Of a stretch of 64,000 nucleotides of DNA, positions 22,986-64,000 are shown piece by piece. The DNA lies in the NCBI GenBank assembly GCA_963931865.1, contig OZ007508.1:5350166-5414165 (forward strand), read 5' to 3'. The position numbers and the translations under genes are program-made. The notes below the pieces were generated by a model that saw only the letters and a program-made list of their open reading frames with translations, was not told the origin of the DNA and ran no database searches. How positions within the stretch are numbered: the first letter of the stretch is position 1; every line of letters starts with the position of its first letter. The stretch is from Axinella damicornis. Lineage: Eukaryota; Porifera; Demospongiae; Axinellida; Axinellidae.

Positions 22986-25761
22986 CTGCAGCACATGTGG
23001 TCTAGTTGAGATACGTTTTCTAGAAGACGCTCACAATGGGACATTTAAACAAGCAGAAGTCACTAAAGAACACAGGGGGGGGGGGGGGTTATCAGTGAGA
23101 GACTGCGGTACACCACCAGACAAAATGTTGCATTATGTACAGTAACTCTACATACGTTAAGATTCACTAAACACTCTTCCCCATGAATGACAATGAAACT
23201 GATCCCTACAAACTTGGTTGGGTAGGATTGGAAACTATTACTAGGCTAATACTAGCCTATAGAGAAGAGTATATTACAGTGAGATCAGGTGGAGAGATGA
23301 GTGGCTAGTACTGTATGTGGTCGAGGTCCCTGACATTTTGTTCCTCAGAATACAGAACGGCTGCATTGACGTACTTCCACAAGGCAAAAGAATATGGAGC
23401 TCAACTGTAGCTAAATCATGGAAACTACTGTCTCACTCCAGGTCATGTTAACAGCTCAATCTAATCGGCATGGTAGCTGTGCTACAGTGACAATTGACAC
23501 AGTAGTACTTGCAAACTGCTAAAATTGATGTAGAACTTAATAATTTCTAGGCCCGCATTGTTATGAAGAAAACGGAATGTTGTTTTACGGCCTGTGACGT
23601 CAAATGCAGTCACTCAACGTCTTGGTTTGGCATGGCTGTCTGGCTCCACCAGGCTACCAATAAGTAGTATGATCCCACTACTTCCTTTTACATGGTCATA
23701 GAGTAATCAGTGCTGTGAACACAACCCCATGTGCATGGACCAAGCTTTGAAACAACAAAACCGTTAGTGCGCGTTATTTAGAATATAGCTATAATTACTG
23801 TGACTGATGCGGCAAATTTCTCTCGAAGGTATTAGTTCACAGTCAAATTACAATGTAATATGCTACTGAAAACAGCCAGAGCGGCGAAAGATACCTTTGT
23901 CATAAGCTTTTGCTCCTCGTCTGCTCTGATCTGGAGATCAACTTTGCCACGCCTAGTTTAGTAATTGCGTGTTTACACGGGAAGGTCAAAGTTCATTCTA
24001 CATCCGTTGCAACGTTGATCGCCATCAGCAAGAAAGTGAGTTGTCATTGCTGCTCTAGTAATAACTAGTTCATTGTAACTATTTATTAGATGCAGAGTAA
24101 GTCGCGTACCGTAATGATTATTGCCTTTAATATTGTTGCCTGCAGAAAAAAAAAATTCTGTCCACATGCATTGAGACTCTTCTGGCCTAGACAGTTGAGC
24201 TGCATTATCTATTGTTCTGCTGCTGCAGCAACTTATTCCTTTGATAATCATATCCACAATGGGATGTAAAACTTATCTCAAAAATTTTATCGTTCAACTG
24301 TTTCCAGTACAAAGGGTGTCAGGTTACAAGCAATATAGATCTAGGCTGGACGAGTCAGTTGGCAAATCTTTATCCACCATGAAACTTCTGAATTGTATAT
24401 CTGGCCTCATTTTTTTTTGCTACTGTGCCATTGGTACTGCTATATCTCTTGCATGGAATTGACACCATGGTCAATAATCATTGTTGGCAAACTGAATGTG
24501 GGTGTGGGTGTGGTAGGCCGTATGTGTTGTGGAAGCCAGACCAACTTGGAACACAGTATAGACTCAGTACCAGATGAGGTCTCTTGGGTTGTGTTTGTGT
24601 GCCATGGCTTGTTCAGTGTTTTGTATAGACAGTATATGGTTGTGTCTCATCAGCATGACTAAGTTGCGAAATTGTATAGCTGGTATATGGATAAATTTTA
24701 ACAACAGGTAATGGCCAGAAGGCCCAGCCGTCATAACGAGAGAATCAGAGTCAAACTCTATCTAATTTGGAATGCCTTGAGTAAAAGGACACCTAGTAGG
24801 TATATTGCTTGGGAATCCATCCAGAGAAGTTTGAATTTTCAATGTCCTCTAAGTAATTGTGGCAGGAGTTTATTTTCCTTTGGCAGTTTATTTTCAGTTA
24901 GCAGGAGTTTATTTTCCTTTGGCAGAACTGTATTAGGTTGGTCCGTTCGGTTATATGTACCCAAGAGTTCACAACAATGACAATAACAGTGTGCACTGTG
25001 CATCTGCAGTATGGTTTCATCTGATGACTTGGCAATCAGCAGTGAGTATAGATGCACTTGACTTTATTTGAAGCCCTTGTAGCATAACCTCACATGTACC
25101 ACTTCACAGTTGTCCAAGAAGGGCTTCCTATTAGCTAATCTTACCCCCTTCTGTTAAACATACTCATTGCTGATCGCTGACATTGTACTGCCTAGATGTG
25201 GCAGCGGTAGAAACCTAGCCACTAGCTGGGGAGATGAAGCCAGTTGTGTCTCCAGGTTGAGCAGTAGACATGTTGTTTAGGTGTGATAGAGGTAATATAT
25301 ATAGGCCAGTGTGAAGGTGCATTACAATAATTATATCAGTGTGAACAAGGCTTGTGGTACGTCTGGTTGAATGAGGTTTACATGTGCAATCAAAATTTTC
25401 CCAATATGTACACTGCCCATTGAGTGTCAAATGACCACTAATGGTACACTTGGCTAGCTTTTGGTTTCCTGCTGATGCAGCTTTGCACTTATATATCTGT
25501 TTCTTTATTGTGTCAAAGATAGCTACATATGTAGGGTAATTTTCTTGTTGATGTAGGTTTGCACTTATATATCCTGTTTGTGAGATTAATTATTACATGG
25601 GCACCGGTAAGTCAGGCACCGGTGTATTGCTGTACATGTAGCATTTCGAGTTTGCGTGCATTGCTATGACTTTCTTTCATGGTACGTTGTACGCAGTACA
25701 TAATGATCTTGTAAATTACTGCAGGCGAAGGAAAGAGAGATTTGTGTCAGAACCTGGCAGA

Positions 25762-41213
<15,452 letters not shown>

Positions 41214-42415
41214 TTGGCAGATTGCAGTTCATGCACATGTACGTAGTCAATTGCAGTGCAAACAACACATGTACAGTTAAGTTGTACACAGACAACCAGT
41301 GATGCAACACTTCCTGTTTACATTAGTGTGGTTTCCGGAAGTCGGATGACAACGTGCACAGTTTCGTGGGTTGTGAAGTACAAGTGTGCGTGGTTGTAAC
41401 TTGCACAACACCGCGGTCCTGCAACGGATTTTTCCTCGTCAAGCTAGGCCGCTGGTTGACCTAAGTCTAAGAGACTCGACTTGCAGAGTAAGTTAGCCGT
41501 TAAACGTGTATTTGCAACCATGCATGGTCATCGCGATCGCGTGCATGTATAATCGTAAACGATCATGCATGCAGCCCTCGTGTCTTGCACAGAACCTCTA
41601 GGTCTTTGTTTGCAACTGTTGTACATGTAACTGCGTGTTAGATTCACGTGGCTGGCTTAAGTTTTATAATGATGCGTCAGATCGACTGCGCATGTATAAC
41701 GAAGGTATAACGATAAGTGAATAGAAACTTCCCTGAAATTAATTAACTTGCTTGTTTTGCTGCTACAGTTAATTACTGCTATCATCAGCAAGCTCATTAA
41801 TGGTGTACGTACGTATACGTAACCTCCTATGTATTTAGCCGTAACTACCAAGTGAAGCTCTCATCCTAGGCCTTTGAGAGTGAGACTCAGCACTTTGGAG
41901 GTGATCTCACTCTTGAAATCGCTGGATGAAAGTACTATTTCATACAGGATGATATATTTTTGTTGTGTATCTTGGCTCAAAACTGAAATCTCATGCTATG
42001 GCAGGTATGCAATGCAGTCTCTAGTTTGTGAAGGAAATAATATCATGGTAGCTAGCTACCAAGATTGAAAGCTTCAACACTTCAGTGTTGAAATTTTTTC
42101 CGAACTACTGCATTGTTAAGTAAGAGGAGGTGATTGCTATAGATAAAATTAATGGAAAAACATGCAGAATGTAGGTGTATAGCTAAGTTACTCTTTACTG
42201 TGGTTGTGCTATCCAACTGTCTTAATCTTCCAAGATCACATTTAATATGCGCGTGCAACTTGTCAATACAAGGGTCATCAAATTCTTTGATATGGTAATT
42301 TATTCTGCTGTGTGTAGTTAGTCTCGTGCCCAGACGTCCATGCCCACCGGTGGAGAATGTCTGGTGGTTTGAGTTACATTTGTTGTCACAGAGGCTTGTC
42401 CAGTGTAGGTGTAAT

Positions 42416-43816
42416 CATAGATAATAGACTACGTAGAAGGGATTGGAAACGCGCAAAAATTTTACGGGTAACCCGAATACTATAGCGCGTTACGGTCTGT
42501 AATGGCCTCTGCACAAGCCAACTAACCTTTTTTGGCAAACGCCACACCCTGTGTCAAAGTACAGAGGAAACGGCTGTCACCACAGACCGCCTACTTTGTA
42601 AGAGCAGCTGTCCATGGCTTCCAAGAGCTGAAGAGCGGAGGTGCGAAGTAGTGAATACGCGTTTTATAGCCTTTATTGAGGTAATTTGTGCTTGTGTAGT
42701 TTTATAAGACTCTGTATAAGTGTAGTACCCATGGATTGGGTGGTGGTCAGTTTGGACTTATATATAGTCTAAATGCCACTGTAGGGTAAAATTGGTTCAT
42801 GTCACTGGAATTATTATGCTATTGACTAAAATGTCATGTAATTTCCCTTGGAAAACACAACTCTTTGTGTAATTTTTTACACAAGCTGCTTTACTGTGTG
42901 TTACTTATTCTGTGTTGAGTAGGTCAGGCACTGTTTACAATATGCCGTTAACCACAGGATTTAGATGGATGCAAACAATTATGAGCGCAATGGCGAGAGA
43001 GAATCGGTGTCAGTTTTGGAACAAAAAGAGTACCTGCATGTTGCCCATCCCAAGGAACAACTGCCATCAGGGAGTGTACCCCAGCCTTTGCTGGCCCACT
43101 TAGGCAAATACCGGTCTTCACTGGCCCACATGAAGAAATACCAGCTTTCTGGCCCCTCCCAGAACATGTACCAAGAAACTGTTGGAAGTCGCTGAAAACA
43201 TTGAAGTATCAATTTGACGAAACTGACGCCAAATCTCTCTCGCCATTCCGCTCATAATTGTTTTCGTCCATCTAAATCCTGTGGTTAACGGCATATTGTA
43301 AACAGTGCCTGACCTACTCAACACAGAATAAGTAACACACAGTAAAGCAGCTTGTGTAAAAAATTACACAAAGAATTGTGTTTTCCAAGGGAAATTACAT
43401 GACATTTTAGTCAATAGCATAATAATTCCAGTGACATGAACCAATTTTACCCTACAGCAGCATTTAGGCTATAAGTCCAAACTGACCACCACCCAATCCA
43501 TGGGTACTACACTTATACAGAGTCTTATAAAACTACACAAGCACAAATTACCTCAATAAAGGCTATAAAACGCGTATTCACTACTTCGCACCCCCGCTCT
43601 TTCAGCTCTTGGAAGCCATGGACAGCTGCTCTTACAAGTAGGCGGTCTGTGGTGACAGCTGTTTCCTTTGTACTTTGACACAGGGTGTGGCGTTTGCCAA
43701 AAAAGGTTAGTTGGCTTGTGCAGAGGCCATTACAGACCGTAACGCGCTACAGTACTCGGGTTACCCGTAAAATTTTTGCGCGTTTCCAATCCCTTTACGT
43801 AGTTCTATTATCTATG
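42416..43816. repeat. Giant palindrome: 600-bp arms with a 200-bp centre
   Basis: Arm 42416-43016 is complementary to 43220-43816 over its whole length, with only a few mismatches (for example an extra TATA near 42764 and one GC-rich change near 42640). Block CATAGATAATAG at the left end faces CTATTATCTATG at the right. The centre contains repeated TGGCCCACTTAG/TGGCCCACATGA motifs. ORFs of the same sequence (start LSRSGTVYNMPLTTGFRW) appear on both strands because of the symmetry. No transposase frame is seen. Confidence 0.92.
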
Positions 43817-44275
43817 GTGTAATTGAAATGCGGACTGCGCTAAGCATGCAATTTATCAGAGGAATTTGAAGATAAACGCTCCTTTCTGCACTATTTGTCG
43901 TGTAGCCTTACCTTCAAGCAGTCAGCGATGTCCACTAACCTGGCTGCTAATGAAAAGGCAGTGTACTTCTTCGCTATTCCAGTATTGCTGTTAACCGTTG
44001 TTTATCGAAGTTGACCAACAACGAAGTAAGTCCTCATTACAAATTGTTTAAACTGAGCTATTTTTTGACTCCTCGATCGATTGGTGATGTAACCCACAAC
44101 GCCAGACCTTCTCTGCGGGGGCATGCAGGGAGGGCTAGGCATGAGACTAATGTGTTAAGTTGTATCTATCATTTGTGGCTTCCTGCTAAATCCTGCTAAA
44201 TGTCTTGCGGCAGTCTAGCTTCTGTATGGTTTCCAAGCTCTGGGAAACTCTAGTAAAGCTCTCCCAAGTCACTTG

Positions 44276-44380
44276 CAGGTCACACTTGCAGGTCACACTT
44301 GCAGGTCACACTTGCAGGTCACACTTGCAGGTCACACTTGCAGGTCACACTTGCAGGTCACACTTGCAGGTCACACTTGC
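44276..44380. repeat. 13-bp minisatellite, eight copies
   Basis: Perfect head-to-tail repeats of CAGGTCACACTTG. Confidence 0.95.
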
Positions 44381-45203
44381 AAACCAAATAGACCCTAACC
44401 ACTGGCATACTACATCTATGGCAGCTACATGGTACTGAATAGGTGTGTTGCAAGCAAGCATGGAGTGGTATGGCCAGCTATGCAGCTGAATGTTAAAATC
44501 AGAGCCTGTGAATGAGCCTCAGCAATGAGGCAGTCAGTGTACTATGATCCGCATGGTGTATGGCGCTATGCTAGAAAACACTCGATCATGTCATTTCCAT
44601 CACTTACGTTTATTGCTGGCTGGTTTGTCAGATTAAGACTAGCTATCCATGTTTGAGCTAGCTCTGGGACTGGAGACCAATCAGTAAGTCTTAAATTAGT
44701 CCTTTCAGTGAAAGTGAGGTACGGCCATGGCCATATCAGCTGTGGGTGGGGTCTGGGAATGAGGCATGCACAAATGATCATTTCTGTTTGAAATACTATC
44801 AATCCCTGTGTTATCATAGAGTGTTTGGTTGTGTTTGTGTGGGGAAGAAGAAAATAACAGCTTGTTTCTTTTAATGACGTGTTGTTTGGTTAATGCACAA
44901 ACAAGTTGTTGCTTTCAATCCTTGTTAACGAGCAGCCTCCTAAACTTGTATGTAGGAAGAATACGTAATGTGGCGTATACCTGGCAATTGATGATGTCTG
45001 AGTTACACCACCACCATATTACACATAGTCTATGCAGAAAGTGAATGCATCAAAGGCGCGGCATGCAGACATGGTGGACAATATGGATGGATCTGTAGCG
45101 AGGACGTAGTTGTGTATTTATAACGGTAGAATGGTGCCACTCTGTCTGCACTCCAAGTACAGTACCAACATGTAGCCGATCAGTTTTTGATAGGCAGAAC
45201 CAC

Positions 45204-45452
45204 ATGATGAGTAGTGAGTGGGAGTTCACTCACTTACTGTTCCTGTTTGGAGTTTTCCTTTCAGGGTCTGTCAATTTGGTTGTCATGGTAACTGAGATAT
45301 TGTTATGCTGTTGTATGTTGTACATTGTGGGAAAAGAGCTCAGGCAACTAAAAGAGCTTCCGAGTGTTTACTCCAGTTTCAGTGAACTCAGCAGAAAACT
45401 GAATGGTAAAAGAAGCTATGAAGAGAATCTAGAGAGAAGATGGATTTGGTAG
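45204..45452 (+). CDS. Hypothetical 82-aa membrane protein (doubtful)
   Basis: ATG ATG AGT starts a frame with one or two hydrophobic segments (LLFLFGVFLSGSVNLVVMV, then LLCCCMLYIV) followed by a charged C-terminal half (K-E-L-R-Q-L-K-E-L, then R-S-Y-E-E-N-L-E-R-R-W). The charge pattern is protein-like, but no family is recognised, no poly(A) signal is near, and a frame of this length is expected by chance in 64 kb. It could be a small membrane protein or an exon of an unannotated gene. Confidence 0.25.
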   Translation: MMSSEWEFTHLLFLFGVFLSGSVNLVVMVTEILLCCCMLYIVGKELRQLKELPSVYSSFSELSRKLNGKRSYEENLERRWIW

Positions 45453-46343
45453 CCAAATGTCAACACAGTAATGGTCTGCAGTCCCCCCATGTGATGCTTT
45501 CTGTGGACCAGAATTGTTGTTAGCTATTATCCGGTTCAGCAGAACCATAATTATAGTAGCATTCACCTGCTAGCGATTATCCAGTTCAGAACCAAATAAT
45601 AGCTAGCAGATAGATGCTGTTTCAAGCCTGATGGAATTGCGATGGGATTCATTTAATCTTGAAAGACCATCTATCTGCTAGCTATTATCCCAGATAATAG
45701 CTAGCAGATGGATGCTGTTTCAGTGCTTGATGGAATTGCAAGGGGGATGATATGGATTCCATCATGTTTGAAAGAGCATGTCTGCGGTTATCAGGTGTTT
45801 ACACGCTAAGCTGTACACAGAGAAAACCATAGAACTGTTGGTGAGTAATGTCGCTACAATAACCATGTGGTCTATGAATCATTACTGTAAGTGGAACAGA
45901 TGGTACTCAGTAAGTGACTGGACTTAACTCCAGTTCTGCACCAAATATCTCTTGAGTAGAAATACTGGTGACGTCAGCTGATTAACCACCACCACTGACT
46001 CACTAGTACTCTGTACGAATATGGTGTTCTGCAGAAGCAGAGTGCAAGAAATGAGTGCAACTTGAGCATGCTGATCTGTCTAGGAAGTGGTTGATGTGAA
46101 TCAAACTTGCATGTGTCCAAGAACCACACGGATACTGTTCGTAGATTGCTATAATAACTTCCATGCTGCACATCCTGAATTGACTTTGACCCCCGCAATA
46201 CCACAGAAATGTCTCTGATACATGGACATATATGGATAACAGTGGTGTCTGTGTTAGAAGTGTTCCACTGTACTTCTTTGCTACACAACTATTAATCTAC
46301 TTTGTGCTTACCGACAGAGTTGTACACCAAAAGAATTGGAGGG

Positions 46344-64000
<17,657 letters not shown>

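Larger units (their letters stand above)
21370..25761. other. Noncoding interval between complexin and the first SRCR receptor
   Basis: Apart from the elements listed separately (SINE, two MITEs) I see no convincing coding exon. It includes a 14-base poly-G at 23075-23088, short direct repeats at 24865-24926 (GGCAGGAGTTTATTTTCCTT, twice), and a small duplication near 25470-25580 (GTTTGCACTTATATATCCTG-like). The stretch just before 25762 should carry the promoter and a 5'-UTR exon of the receptor, because a TTACTGCAG acceptor occurs at 25724. Confidence 0.45.
41214..46343. other. Intergenic interval between the two SRCR genes
   Basis: Contains the 1.4 kb palindrome (42416-43816), a 13-base minisatellite (44276-44380), a cluster of interspersed TAGCTATTATCC-type inverted repeats (45525-45725) and one doubtful ORF (45204). 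A TAGTCTCGTGCCCAG end occurs near 42318 and a related AGGCATGAGACTAA end near 44140, so the palindrome may lie inside an older MITE. The promoter of the second SRCR gene should be in the last few hundred bases. Confidence 0.5.

Noticed and set aside
24711..24980. 89-aa ORF with a basic N-terminus
   Set aside because: Its second half is translation of a short direct repeat (SLFSFG units), and nothing is recognisable in the first half.
42912..43324. Paired ORFs with the same start sequence on both strands
   Set aside because: They are mirror products of the 1.4 kb palindrome, not genes.
44276..44380. CRISPR-like array
   Set aside because: Thirteen-base units without spacers form an ordinary minisatellite in a eukaryote.

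Overview
The window is eukaryotic, and almost certainly animal. Genes are split by spliceosomal introns, secreted multidomain receptors are built from phase-1 exons, and the intervening DNA is packed with short foldback transposons, microsatellites and long poly-G runs. Arrays of SRCR domains joined to Ig domains, a small complexin and ZAR1-type zinc fingers together suggest a sponge (Porifera). I infer this from gene content; no marker sequence here settles the species.

Layout. (1) 1-3144, minus strand: the 3' part of a secreted or membrane protein with one Ig-like and two or three FN3-like domains, running off the left edge. (2) About 3.1-7.5 kb: mostly noncoding, with foldback elements and one doubtful short secreted ORF. 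(3) 7560-13613, plus strand: an uninterrupted 2017-codon gene with an animal-type signal peptide, a clan-CD C80-like cysteine protease domain, a hydrophobic region like the delivery region of large clostridial/MARTX toxins, and a C-terminal half of RTX calcium-binding repeats. It looks like a bacterial toxin architecture captured by an animal and is the most unusual object here. (4) 14.9-20.4 kb, plus strand: three tandem copies of a tiny ZAR1-like 3CxxC zinc-finger gene with duplicated TATA promoters; copy 1 has an in-frame stop. (5) 21034-21369, minus strand: a complexin with a C-terminal CaaX box. (6) 21.4-25.7 kb: noncoding, with a tRNA-derived SINE and MITEs. (7) 25762-41213, plus strand: a 22-exon receptor of about 1478 aa with seven SRCR domains, four Ig-like or Ig-position domains, a membrane-proximal SEA-like region, one TM helix and a cytoplasmic tail with two spaced tyrosine motifs fitting ITIM and ITAM-like spacing. 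(8) 41.2-46.3 kb: intergenic, dominated by a 1.4 kb palindrome. (9) 46344-64000, plus strand: a second SRCR gene, with a signal peptide and nine SRCR domains, still open at the right edge. Its first domains are recent tandem duplications, introns included.

Functionally the window joins surface recognition (two SRCR genes and an Ig/FN3 gene), a possible secreted toxin-like effector, and separate small intracellular genes (ZAR1-like RNA-binding fingers, a SNARE regulator). The exon models were built by hand from splice signals and reading phase. Both complete multi-exon families (ZAR1-like and the first SRCR receptor) join in frame over every exon, which is strong internal support.
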